From: Candidatus Nitrospira nitrosa
GTDB lineage: Bacteria > Nitrospirota > Nitrospiria > Nitrospirales > Nitrospiraceae
NCBI RefSeq assembly: GCF_001458735.1
Contig: NZ_CZQA01000009.1
Span: 62,001 to 126,000 of the forward strand
DNA length: 64,000 nucleotides
Direction: 5' to 3'
Part shown: one piece after another, positions 8,948 to 17,297 of the stretch
How the letters are laid out: each line of letters starts with the position of its first letter
Position numbering within the stretch: position 1 is the first letter of the stretch
Program-made: the position numbers and the translations under genes
Notes under the pieces: generated by a model
The model's input: the letters and a program-made list of their open reading frames with translations, nothing else
Databases searched by the model: none
Told to the model about the DNA's origin: nothing

Positions 8948-9655
8948 ATGTCACGAATGACGATGCTCGCTTTCCTAATAGGTGGGGCCGTCATGTTATC
9001 GGCCTGTGCGGAATCGATTCATCAAGTTCAACGTGATACGGAGTTGCTCGGCATTCCGTTTGGACTCGAGCAGGAGATTGATGCCACGGTGCGGTTTGCG
9101 GACTTGAAGGACTCGCCGAGTCAATATATCGGACGCACCGTTATGATCGGTGGCACGGTCATTCGCGCGAAACGGACGGAGGCTGAAACAGAAGTGGAGG
9201 TCTTGCAACTCCCGACAGAGAAAGACGGTCCCCTTTCAGACGATCGCCTTCGATCCGAAGGTCGATTCCTTGCGGTTCGAGGAGCATTTCTCGATCCTGC
9301 CAGCCTTCCACAGGGCACACCTATTACGGTGGTTGGTACCGTGAAAGGGGAGATCACCAGAGCACTCGATGAAAGCGACTATACCTATCCCATCCTTGAG
9401 GTGAAACACATTATCGACTGGAACAGTATCGCCGCCAAGAGACGGAGGGATCGGAGTCCATACTATGGTGCCTACTACCCGCCCTATGGGTATAGCGGAT
9501 TCTACCCGTACGGTGGATTTTGGGGCCCCTATGGTGGCTACTGGGGAGGGGGTGGATTCTATGGTCGTCCGTATTTCGGTGGCGGCGGTGGGTTTTCACC
9601 AGCTCCGGCACCTCCCCCACCAGCACGAGTTCATCCACGTATGAGGGGCCGGTAG
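8948..9655 (+). CDS. Slp-family outer-membrane lipoprotein
   Basis: A lipoprotein signal peptide ends at the lipobox LSAC (cysteine at residue 20). The domain of about residues 35-160 matches the Slp starvation-inducible lipoprotein family: VRFADLKDSPSQYIGRTVMIGGTVI, then a region corresponding to the LPxxxD...GRF part, and PILEVKHIIDW. The C-terminal 70 residues are a low-complexity Gly/Tyr/Pro tail ending in a basic stretch, which is an extension beyond typical Slp. A strong GAGGAGA ribosome site precedes the start. It sits between a beta-barrel gene and an exported dioxygenase gene. Confidence 0.85.
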   Translation: MSRMTMLAFLIGGAVMLSACAESIHQVQRDTELLGIPFGLEQEIDATVRFADLKDSPSQYIGRTVMIGGTVIRAKRTEAETEVEVLQLPTEKDGPLSDDRLRSEGRFLAVRGAFLDPASLPQGTPITVVGTVKGEITRALDESDYTYPILEVKHIIDWNSIAAKRRRDRSPYYGAYYPPYGYSGFYPYGGFWGPYGGYWGGGGFYGRPYFGGGGGFSPAPAPPPPARVHPRMRGR

Positions 9656-9657
9656 TC

Positions 9658-10386
9658 ATGTTCCTTGCCGATACCCAATACCTGGTCTCTCGTCGCCAAA
9701 TCTTGGCATGGGCAGGAACAGCCGGCGTCCTCTTGATGATGGCTGGACCGCCACGTTCGGTCCATGCCGCTCCTGGTACGGCGGCATCCATCTGTATCGT
9801 CCGTCCTGAACAAACCGAAGGCCCCTATTTCGTCGATGAACGCTTACATCGTATGGACATTCGCTCCGATCCGACCAATGGGAAGGTCGCAGTTGGTACG
9901 CCCTTAATCCTAGTCTTTCAGGTGTCTCGCGTTCAGGGTGGAGGCTGTCAGCCCTTGCCGGACGCCCAAGTCGATATCTGGCACTGCAATGCACGGGGTA
10001 TCTATTCCGATGTTCAGGACCCAGGATTTGACACAAGCGGACAAAAGTTCTTGCGCGGGTATCACCTGACTGATGCACAGGGGATTGCACGATTCCACAC
10101 GATCTATCCAGGCTGGTATCCCATGCGAACCGTGCATATTCACTTCAAGATCCGCACCGCATCGGTTGCGCGAAGACGCTACGAGTTCACGTCGCAGGTG
10201 TACTTCCCGGATGATCTGACGGATCGTGTGCACACCAAGCTCCCCTACTCGTCGAACGGACATCGTCGCGTACGCAATCACGATGATTTTATCTTTCGAG
10301 ACGGAGGTGATCGCTTGATACTGGAGGCTTCGGAAACGAACGACGGCTATACCGCAACCTTTCCGATTGCGTTGGTCACATCTTGA
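9658..10386 (+). CDS. Tat-exported intradiol ring-cleavage dioxygenase-like protein
   Basis: This is a non-haem Fe(III) intradiol dioxygenase-fold protein, related to protocatechuate 3,4-dioxygenase. The N-terminus has a twin-arginine motif in VSRRQILAWAG followed by a hydrophobic segment, so it is probably exported folded through Tat. The domain starts at EQTEGPYFVDE. Expected iron ligands are all present: Tyr in GIYSDV, Tyr in PGWYP and two His in VHIHFKI. The start at 9658 lies 2 bp after the Slp stop codon, so the genes are translationally close; the frame remains open upstream through the Slp gene. Its true substrate is unknown, as most exported members of this group are uncharacterised. 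Confidence 0.85.
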   Translation: MFLADTQYLVSRRQILAWAGTAGVLLMMAGPPRSVHAAPGTAASICIVRPEQTEGPYFVDERLHRMDIRSDPTNGKVAVGTPLILVFQVSRVQGGGCQPLPDAQVDIWHCNARGIYSDVQDPGFDTSGQKFLRGYHLTDAQGIARFHTIYPGWYPMRTVHIHFKIRTASVARRRYEFTSQVYFPDDLTDRVHTKLPYSSNGHRRVRNHDDFIFRDGGDRLILEASETNDGYTATFPIALVTS

Positions 10387-10481
10387 CCATCATCTCGCGA
10401 ATTTATACGTATTGACGCATTCGTGCGGATCTCGATAGGCTCTAATCATTCAAATGGGCTTTGCCCTAGGAGGACATGCAC

Positions 10482-11207
10482 ATGAGACTACTCCGTGATG
10501 CCGGTCTGCTGACGTGCGCGCTATTGGTTCCCCTTGCTGTGATTGCTGCGCCACCTTCGGAAGTGAAAGTCGATTACTCAGCCGACAGCACGATGGAGAC
10601 CGAAGGCGGTATGACGATGAAGTCACGCATCTACCACACGGTCGAGAAGGAACGCATGGAGACGGGCGGTTCGGACGGCATGGTCTCAATCATCCGGAAG
10701 GATAAGAAAGTTGTATGGCAGTTGATGGGCAATATGTACATGGAAATGCCGATGGATGCCTCCAATGCATCTGGAATGGATGCGTTCGACATCACGGAGC
10801 AGGTCGAGGTCGGTCCGGAGACCATCAACGGTCTGAAGACCACCAAATCGAAGATCGTGGCAGTGAAGAAGGACGGCTCCGGAAAATTCGGCGGCTTCTT
10901 CTGGACCACCAAGGAGGGGATCACCGTCAAGATGGACATGCTGTCCAAAGAGGGTGACAAGAAGATGCGAATGACCAGTGAACTGAGCAATCTGAAGATT
11001 GAAAAGCAGGACCCCGCGCTCTTCGAAATTCCCGCCGGCTACACCAAGAACGACATGGGTGCCATGATGGGTGGCATGCCCAATATGGAAGAGCTGAAGA
11101 AGAATGCACGACAGCAAAGACAAGCTCGCGAGAGCCACGCTAAAGAAAGCCTGGGCGAGCAAGTGCCTGACGTCAATAAAATGATGAAGGGGTTGTTTGG
11201 GAAGTAA
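10482..11207 (+). CDS. Secreted DUF4412-like protein
   Basis: The 241-residue precursor has a signal peptide ending near VIAAPPS. The mature part reads as a beta-rich periplasmic protein resembling DUF4412: VKVDYSADSTMETEGG, then MTMKSRIYH, SIIRKDKKVVWQL and KQDPALFEIPAGY. It is rich in methionine and lysine (for example MGNMYMEMPMD and DMGAMMGGMPNME near the C-terminus). An AGGAGG site eight bases upstream supports ATG 10482 over the nearby ATG 10476. It is followed 15 bp later by another exported protein gene, so both are probably co-transcribed. No enzymatic motif was recognised. Confidence 0.7.
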   Translation: MRLLRDAGLLTCALLVPLAVIAAPPSEVKVDYSADSTMETEGGMTMKSRIYHTVEKERMETGGSDGMVSIIRKDKKVVWQLMGNMYMEMPMDASNASGMDAFDITEQVEVGPETINGLKTTKSKIVAVKKDGSGKFGGFFWTTKEGITVKMDMLSKEGDKKMRMTSELSNLKIEKQDPALFEIPAGYTKNDMGAMMGGMPNMEELKKNARQQRQARESHAKESLGEQVPDVNKMMKGLFGK

Positions 11208-11222
11208 GGGAGGTTGTCACTG

Positions 11223-12200
11223 ATGCGTCTAACAAAAGCAGCCGGCTACTCCCTGATGCTTATGATTCTCATAACTCCGACCGTCCACGCAGATGATCCC
11301 TGTCTCGGTGACGAGGAGAAAAAAACCGCACTAACCGAATCAGCCGCGTTGAAGAAGGCCGAACAGACCGGACAGTCTGCCGCACTGTTTACCGCGTATA
11401 TGAGAGTTGCAGCGAATGACTGCATCGACCGTTATGATAAGAGTGCGATGGAGAAATCCAAAGCCACTATGCCAAAACTTGGGCGGGACTTGGCCAAGGC
11501 CGCCGAAGCAAAAGGCGCCTTATACTCCGCTGACCCGGTGCGAGCTGATGGACAGACGTCAGCCTTTCGTTACTACGAAGCGATCGGAGACCATTTGGAA
11601 GCGAATCGTGTGATGCTTAAGGCCGTTCAGTCTAAACCGGAAGATCTGCGCCTCTTTGAAGCTGCCTGGGACATCGATAACGGCCGATATGGTCCGATTG
11701 ATCCAGGCACAGGCACACGACAACCCTACAACTCCCCACCGACATTCCGACAGGAGCTGGGCAAGGTGGCATCCGTCAATGCTGATCGGCTGATGAAGGC
11801 TGAGGAGAAGGACGCTCAAGGCCTCACCCGTAACATCGGCGAACTCGGCAAAGCCAGCACGCAGTCCATCGAGAAAATCCGGAGCGCCTCTCTTTGGATG
11901 AAGTACTTGCCGGGGGGAGACAAGCCCGCACGAGATAGGGCTGAGCAACGGGGCGATATCATTATGAAGCGCTCCGACCAGACCTTTACCCAGAGCCAGG
12001 CGATGATGTATTACGAATTCGCCGGTTCACCCAAGGCGAAAGACATGGCTGCGCAGATCAAGAAGAAGGGAGAGGAGTCTCAGCGGGCCATGGAGAAAGC
12101 GGGTGCCAGTATGAAAGGGATGTTCAGTCAGAAGAGTGAGGCAGAGCAAAAACAGTTTGATAAAAAGAAAGCCGACCTCGAAAAAGAACTCGGGTTTTAA
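11223..12200 (+). CDS. Secreted alpha-helical protein of unknown function
   Basis: No family was recognised. A signal peptide (about residues 1-23, ending VHADD) precedes a 300-residue region that is mostly charged, amphipathic helix with frequent Lys, Glu, Ala and Met. Two cysteines close to the mature N-terminus (DPCLG and NDCID) could form a disulfide. The C-terminus (about residues 275-325) is a long Lys/Glu/Gln helix that could be a coiled coil. The start at 11223 is chosen for GGGAGG nine bases upstream. It follows the DUF4412-like gene by 15 bp, and the two may act together in the periplasm. Confidence 0.65.
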   Translation: MRLTKAAGYSLMLMILITPTVHADDPCLGDEEKKTALTESAALKKAEQTGQSAALFTAYMRVAANDCIDRYDKSAMEKSKATMPKLGRDLAKAAEAKGALYSADPVRADGQTSAFRYYEAIGDHLEANRVMLKAVQSKPEDLRLFEAAWDIDNGRYGPIDPGTGTRQPYNSPPTFRQELGKVASVNADRLMKAEEKDAQGLTRNIGELGKASTQSIEKIRSASLWMKYLPGGDKPARDRAEQRGDIIMKRSDQTFTQSQAMMYYEFAGSPKAKDMAAQIKKKGEESQRAMEKAGASMKGMFSQKSEAEQKQFDKKKADLEKELGF

Positions 12201-12252
12201 CCTTCCACATTCCGGTTTTCCCACCAACCGTAACACTCCCCGACTGACCTGT

Positions 12253-13323
12253 TTAGTTTCCGCCACCGACCTGCCGGGCAGGATCTAGTGCGCTGTTGGT
12301 TCTTGACGCATAGGGTGTAGGCAGAATGTCTGAAGCTACAGGCGTCGAAGCTGGAAGCGACGGGGTGATGTCTGTCTTTGAGAAGACGACCGCTGTCTGC
12401 GATTCTTCGGGTTTCGGCGCATCCTCCTTGATACGGCCTGGAGATATGGTGATCAGTTGCTCAACCGCTCTGGCAAGCGACAGCAGACATTTGGCGGCAA
12501 GAGATGTTGGCGAGGCCTCGATCACGGGCAGGAAGCTCCGAACCGCCTGACTCACTGCTGGATCTTCTGGAATCTCACCCAGGAGGGTCAAGTCCCCTCC
12601 GACATACTCATGAAGAATCTTGCGAAGGTAGAGCACGTTGACTTGAGAACGACTTGAGGAACGGTTGATGACGAGGCCAGGCCGAAATGACTGGAGTGCA
12701 GCGGCTGCCATCGCGCGGCCTTCGGTATCGGTTGCGCCTGCAACACCCATGACCTCCTCCACACTCGAAAAGTCTCGGTTTGACAACGTCTCAGACAGAG
12801 GGCTCCGTGCGAGAAAGCATGCCAAGACACGACGGATCGCCGCTAACTTAATGAATCGGTAGAGGTCTAATACGGATGTTGGTTCTGGAGTGGCAACTGC
12901 CAAATGAATGTCGCCTAGCAAGAAAAAGTCGAGTGCATGATAGCTTGTGCCGGCTCCAATATCGATCACCACGACATCCGCGGTAAGTTCTTGGAACTGT
13001 TTCATCAGTCGCTTCTTGCGCGCATACGCCATGTTTGCCGTGGCCAAGGTATCACCTGTTCCGGCCAGGAGACGGAGGTTCGGGTGAAAGGTCACGGGAA
13101 TGGCGACATCCTCCAGCCGATTCACTCGTTTGGTGAGAAAATCCGTCAGCGTGACGGTTGGGTTCAATTGTCCAACCATGATGTGGGCATCCGCCCCACC
13201 GATATCGAGGTCTGCCAGCAGGACCTGACGTCCCGTCTTCGCCAATGCCAGTGCCAGATTTGCGGACACCACGCTCTTGCCGACGCCGCCTTTTCCTGAT
13301 GCCACTGAGATGAGAGTTGCCAC
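12253..13323 (-). CDS. MinD/ParA-family P-loop ATPase (FlhG/FleN-like)
   Basis: This 356-residue ATPase carries the deviant Walker A motif SGKGGVGKS at residues 9-17, the switch I aspartate in LLADLDIGGADAH, and the Walker B-like VVVIDIGAGTS near residue 120. The order fits the MinD/FlhG branch of the ParA superfamily, whose members place or count structures such as flagella, chromosome origins or cell poles. The C-terminal 70 residues are a Pro/Ser/Thr-rich tail without a recognised amphipathic membrane-targeting helix. No minC, minE or flagellar gene is next to it, so its cargo is unknown. Confidence 0.8.
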   Translation of the reverse strand: MATLISVASGKGGVGKSVVSANLALALAKTGRQVLLADLDIGGADAHIMVGQLNPTVTLTDFLTKRVNRLEDVAIPVTFHPNLRLLAGTGDTLATANMAYARKKRLMKQFQELTADVVVIDIGAGTSYHALDFFLLGDIHLAVATPEPTSVLDLYRFIKLAAIRRVLACFLARSPLSETLSNRDFSSVEEVMGVAGATDTEGRAMAAAALQSFRPGLVINRSSSRSQVNVLYLRKILHEYVGGDLTLLGEIPEDPAVSQAVRSFLPVIEASPTSLAAKCLLSLARAVEQLITISPGRIKEDAPKPEESQTAVVFSKTDITPSLPASTPVASDILPTPYASRTNSALDPARQVGGGN

Positions 13324-13526
13324 AGTGCGTTCCTTTCCTTGAGAAGGCGCGATGCACGTTGTGGAAAGTGGAGTCGGTAGGACGTAGACCCCTGTGCTAG
13401 AATCATTCTACCGTCTGGAAGACAAAAGGAAAGAAAAATGCAGGATCTATGAGAATGAGAGGTTTCTGCTCAGAGCTTAGTTGCAGGCTCCAAACTAGGT
13501 TGTCTTGAATCCCATCGTCACTCCTC

Positions 13527-14978
13527 ATGAGAAACGCGAAGATCATTTGTACGATCGGGCCTGCTAGTTCTTCACCGGCCATCTTAGATCGCTTGATCAC
13601 CAGTGGGATGAATGCGGCTCGGTTGAACTTCTCTCACGGGACCCACGAATCTCATGCGGCCGCGATCACCGCCATTCGTCAGGCAGCTGCCAGACAGGGG
13701 GCGACGGTCGCCATCGTTCAAGACCTGCAAGGGCCAAGGATTCGAGTGGGGGTTGTTGCAAAAGCAGGGATTGAAGTCACCGTCGGCCAGACCGTTCATC
13801 TCCGGGCGTTACAATCGGCCCATGAAACGTCTGAAACTATTCCGCCCTCTTCTCGCGAGATTCCGGTTTCGTATCCGCATCTGGCTCGCGACCTTCGTGT
13901 CGGGTCTCGAATTCTGATTAATGACGGGCTCATTGAACTTGTCGCCGACCGCATCACAGACGATGTCGTAGCATGTTCTGTTATTGCCGGGGGGACGGTC
14001 ACCTCACATAAAGGAATCAATCTGCCTGACACGGCAGTCAGCGCGCCGACGCTGACGGAGAAGGATCGACAGGATCTGCGTTTTGGTGTCCAGCAGGCGG
14101 TGGACTATATCGCCCTGTCTTTTGTGCGGGGCCCGGAAGATATCAATACAGCCCGATCCATGCTGAAAGAGTCCGGAGGGAACATCCCCCTCATCGCCAA
14201 GATCGAGCGGGCCGAGGCCGTTGCGGCGCTGAACGATATCTTGGACTGTGTGGACGGTGTGATGATCGCACGCGGCGATCTTGGTGTGGAGATGGGGCCT
14301 GAGGCGGTGCCGATTTTACAGAAACGCATTATCGTCGAAGCCAATCGGCGGCGTCGGTTGGTAATTACGGCCACGCAGATGTTGGAATCGATGACACAAA
14401 ACACCAGGCCGACGAGAGCAGAGGCGTCGGACGTCGCCAATGCGGTTTTTGACGGCACCGATGCCCTGATGCTCTCAGCTGAAACTGCCGTTGGGACGTA
14501 TCCGGTTGAAACGGTACAGGTCATGGATCGTGTCATTCGCGCAGCGGAAGACACCAGCGAATCTGGGGTCACCGTCCAGACAGACCCTGGTGGAGACAAT
14601 CTATCGCTCGCCGAGGCGATTGCGGTTGCTGCTGCTTCAGCTGCCAGATCCGTCAGGGCTCAGGCCATCATAGCCTTCACGGAAAGCGGGACGACGGCGC
14701 GGTTGATTTCCAAGCATCGACCCTCCTCCTCGCTCCTGGGCTTCACGCCGTCTGAGGCGATTTGGCGTCAGATGGCGCTGTATTGGGGCGTGCGTCCCTT
14801 TCTCATGTCTCGAGGCGGAGCACCCGAAGCCTGGATCGAAGAAGCAGAGCGACGGCTCATGGTGGAACATCTCTGTATGTCCGGAGACATCGTCGCCGTG
14901 GTCTCTGGAACCATGGCGGGACAAGTAGGCGGTACGAATATGCTGAAGCTGCACACAATCGGATCTATGAGGTCCTGA
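13527..14978 (+). CDS. pyk: Pyruvate kinase
   Basis: This glycolytic enzyme transfers phosphate from phosphoenolpyruvate to ADP, giving pyruvate and ATP. The N-terminus AKIICTIGPASSSP and the following ARLNFSHGTHE are classic. Active-site stretches include IAKIERAEAV with the catalytic lysine, GVMIARGDLGVEMG with metal-binding residues, and ATQMLESM. The C-terminal domain (about 350-483) is the allosteric domain. The 483-residue length is normal. The gene is divergent from the MinD-like gene over about 200 bp and no strong ribosome site is visible before ATG 13527. Confidence 0.95.
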   Translation: MRNAKIICTIGPASSSPAILDRLITSGMNAARLNFSHGTHESHAAAITAIRQAAARQGATVAIVQDLQGPRIRVGVVAKAGIEVTVGQTVHLRALQSAHETSETIPPSSREIPVSYPHLARDLRVGSRILINDGLIELVADRITDDVVACSVIAGGTVTSHKGINLPDTAVSAPTLTEKDRQDLRFGVQQAVDYIALSFVRGPEDINTARSMLKESGGNIPLIAKIERAEAVAALNDILDCVDGVMIARGDLGVEMGPEAVPILQKRIIVEANRRRRLVITATQMLESMTQNTRPTRAEASDVANAVFDGTDALMLSAETAVGTYPVETVQVMDRVIRAAEDTSESGVTVQTDPGGDNLSLAEAIAVAAASAARSVRAQAIIAFTESGTTARLISKHRPSSSLLGFTPSEAIWRQMALYWGVRPFLMSRGGAPEAWIEEAERRLMVEHLCMSGDIVAVVSGTMAGQVGGTNMLKLHTIGSMRS

Positions 14979-15433
14979 TGTATCAAGCATTCCTATTACC
15001 CTAACCAGCCTGCATCATTCTCTCCAGCACCCAACGAGCTTCCCCTCACTCGAGATGCAACTCACATAATTCATGAACGCTGTCGCTGTCACCATGGACA
15101 GATTGCTCTGGCAGGTTGACGACATCCGTTGTGCGGTGAGGTAGGCTTGGGTAGTGGCTTGGTCGTTTTGTCAGGAGCCATCATGAATGCGGTACGTTCT
15201 GGATGAATCACAATCACGTACATATTTGATGCCCACGATACGAATCAGTGCTCTCACTGAGCCACCCGTACCAATGAAGTACTCGGAACTCCTTGGAAAT
15301 GAACGAATGTCAGCATCCTCTAGTTAGGCACCTATTTTGCCTTTCCTGGTTCAATCACACGCAAGCCATGTGCATCACGGTGCTGAGGTGCACAACAGCA
15401 ATAAAATGCGAGCGAACCGGCGGGGTACTTTCC
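14979..15433. other. 455-bp intergenic region before BACON-FN3 gene
   Basis: No convincing gene is seen. The only supported element is a sigma-54-type promoter match at 15327-15340, listed separately. The rest carries no clear repeat or terminator that I could identify by reading. Confidence 0.6.
15325..15341 (+). promoter_or_regulatory. Candidate sigma-54 (-24/-12) promoter
   Basis: The sequence TTAGGCACCTATTTTGCC has GG at 15327-15328 and GC at 15339-15340, exactly ten bases apart, with GGCAC at -24 and TTTGC at -12. This fits the RpoN consensus TGGCAC-N5-TTGC well. The predicted transcription start near 15352 leaves an 80-base leader before the BACON-FN3 gene at 15434. Sigma-54-dependent control through the PrsK/PrsR system is known for exosortase/PEP-CTERM regulons. 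Confidence 0.65.
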
Positions 15434-16093
15434 ATGGAATACAGTCACCAGGCGGCAGGATCTTACGAGAAAAGTAACTACTTCGATATCCGATGGTTCT
15501 GGCAGGCGCTTGTAGTCGCTATCTTTATGGGCCTCGGGCCGGCTGCTGAGTGCCTGGCTTTCACTGTGAACCCTACCGTTCTGACATTTAATGCGGTTCA
15601 AAGTGGGACAAATCCACCAACCCAGACGTTGTCCGTCTACAAAAAACGTGTAAGCCAGGCAACAGTCACGACTTCCGATAGCGCCTCGTGGCTCACCATT
15701 TCGCCAAGCACGACCTCCATGACCACGCAGGCGACGCTCATGGTGGTTGTCAATACAAGTGGGCTTGCTGCCGGCACCTACAATGCAACCATCACGGTCA
15801 AGGTGGGAAAAGCAACAACGACGGTTCCCGTGGCGATGACCGTGTCATCTCCCCCATCAGCCACGACAGCCATTCTCGCGTGGAACGGGGTTACTGACCC
15901 ATCATTGAGTGGCTATAACGTGAAAGTCGGGACCGCCTCAGGTCTCTATAGCAGAACAATCACTGTCGGCAATGTCACCTCGTATACCGTTGACAGTTTA
16001 ACGACTGGGACAACCTACTATTTCGCCGTTACTGCGTATAACGGTGCTGGTGAGAGCCAACCATCAAATGAGGTCAGTAAGAGTATTTATTGA
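15434..16093 (+). CDS. Secreted BACON plus fibronectin type III protein, copy 1
   Basis: The 219-residue precursor has a signal segment (about residues 21-42). A BACON-like beta-sandwich follows: VNPTVLTFNAVQSG, then SDSASWLTISPSTT and GLAAGTYNATITVKVG. A fibronectin type III domain fills the C-terminal half (AILAWNGVTDPSLSGYNVK to YYFAVTAYNGAGES). The same two-domain order appears in the protein at 17298, its clear paralogue. BACON domains are usually linked to carbohydrate or mucin binding, so a role at the cell surface or in the exopolysaccharide matrix is plausible. The frame is open upstream to 15293, but that part overlaps a predicted sigma-54 promoter, so ATG 15434 is preferred. Confidence 0.8.
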   Translation: MEYSHQAAGSYEKSNYFDIRWFWQALVVAIFMGLGPAAECLAFTVNPTVLTFNAVQSGTNPPTQTLSVYKKRVSQATVTTSDSASWLTISPSTTSMTTQATLMVVVNTSGLAAGTYNATITVKVGKATTTVPVAMTVSSPPSATTAILAWNGVTDPSLSGYNVKVGTASGLYSRTITVGNVTSYTVDSLTTGTTYYFAVTAYNGAGESQPSNEVSKSIY

Positions 16094-16593
16094 TAGGCAG
16101 AGTGAGCTCTAGTACATGAAGACGAAGGGCTTCTTCGCTTAATGAGGCCTTGTGGTTTGTGGACACAACCGATACTGTTCCGTTGTTCATTGCCTCGGCG
16201 ACTGAAGATTATCTGCTCAGTGTTATGGTAGTCGCTTCTGCTCCAAAAACTCCAACTGCGTGCTTCTTTATCATCTTGTGATGCGCGGCAGAGAAAAACT
16301 ATCGAGCCGCATTAGACTCTTTCAGAGTTTTCTTGTTCTTCCTTGATCCTTCTGCAGGTTAATTCCTTCACACATTACACCGTGAGACTTAGCCTACGTA
16401 CTCGAAATACTTAAAAAGTTAGGCGTATTGCCGGTTTAGTCTCTCGGCACCAATCTTGCTGTACCGCTGTGCCATGGTTCTGAATTTAGTAAACATCAAT
16501 TGTGATGTTTGCCTCTCTCTCTCAGCGATCACCAACGTGCGTAAGCTTAATGTCCCATATATCCGATGTCGACTTACTTGGAGGAGTGTAAGT
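16094..16593. other. 500-bp intergenic region before FN3 lipoprotein gene
   Basis: No gene was recognised. The region is AT-richer than its neighbours and contains a candidate sigma-54 promoter at 16446-16459. The remaining sequence shows no clear gene remnant or repeat by eye. Confidence 0.6.
16444..16460 (+). promoter_or_regulatory. Candidate sigma-54 (-24/-12) promoter
   Basis: CTCGGCACCAATCTTGCTG has GG at 16446-16447 and GC at 16458-16459, ten bases apart, with GGCAC and TTGCT elements in the correct register. It is the best RpoN match I found in the window. The predicted start near 16471 gives a leader of about 120 bases to ATG 16594. Confidence 0.7.
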
Positions 16594-17169
16594 ATGTTGT
16601 TGTTTAAGACGTTGCTCGGCTTTGCGTTTCGCAAATCCGTCCTCTCACTCTCCTATCCGGCAGTTGTCATTCTCCTGCTTTCTTCATTGATCGGCTGTGC
16701 CGACGAAAATGCAGGCGGACCGGTAACTTCGAACCTTTCTGCGCCATTGAGCACGACCGGCGCAGTGGAATCAGACGAAGCCTCGCATTCAACTGTAGCC
16801 GATGTTGGCGGAGAAGATCCGGTGATCACCATGACCTCAACGCCGTCTGGAGTAACTGCTAATGTAAGTTGGGATCAACCCCCAGGCTTCAAGGTTACTG
16901 GCTATGCGATCTACTACGGAAAACGTTCACAAGGTTCAGAGTCCGTAGGGACCACGTCGGAAGAATCGGACTCCGAAGCGTCCCAGTCAGAAGAACCGAG
17001 CTGGTGTTCCCAAGGAGAAAGTACACCCGTTGAAGCCCCATCCATCACCATCACTGGGCTCCAACCCAATACTGAATATTTTTTCGCTATTCGTGCGTTC
17101 ACTGTGGTCGAGTCGGAAAGTCTCTGCTCGAACGCAATCATGATGACCACGCCTCCGGCCGAAGCGTAA
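16594..17169 (+). CDS. Fibronectin type III domain lipoprotein
   Basis: The start at 16594 follows a GGAGGA ribosome site. The N-terminus is a lipoprotein signal (hydrophobic segment then SLIGC, cysteine near residue 36). After a Ser/Thr/Glu-rich spacer, one fibronectin type III domain covers about residues 80-190: TANVSWDQPPGFKVTGYAIYYGKRS, then ITGLQPNTEYFFAIRAF. An acidic Ser/Glu insertion sits in the middle of the domain. The phrase GYxIxYGKRS and the paired cysteines recur in the lipoprotein encoded at 36159-36590, so these two are paralogues. Function is unknown; surface binding is a guess. Confidence 0.75.
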   Translation: MLLFKTLLGFAFRKSVLSLSYPAVVILLLSSLIGCADENAGGPVTSNLSAPLSTTGAVESDEASHSTVADVGGEDPVITMTSTPSGVTANVSWDQPPGFKVTGYAIYYGKRSQGSESVGTTSEESDSEASQSEEPSWCSQGESTPVEAPSITITGLQPNTEYFFAIRAFTVVESESLCSNAIMMTTPPAEA

Positions 17170-17297
17170 TAGTCGTGCAAATACCTCACGGCTCAACTCG
17201 TGAGTGGTCTTTGCGGGAGAGCCATCCCGTGATTCGAGCGAAGGCGTGTTAGCCAATTCAACGCCAGAGTCATGCAGAGCAGCTAACGGAGAAACCT

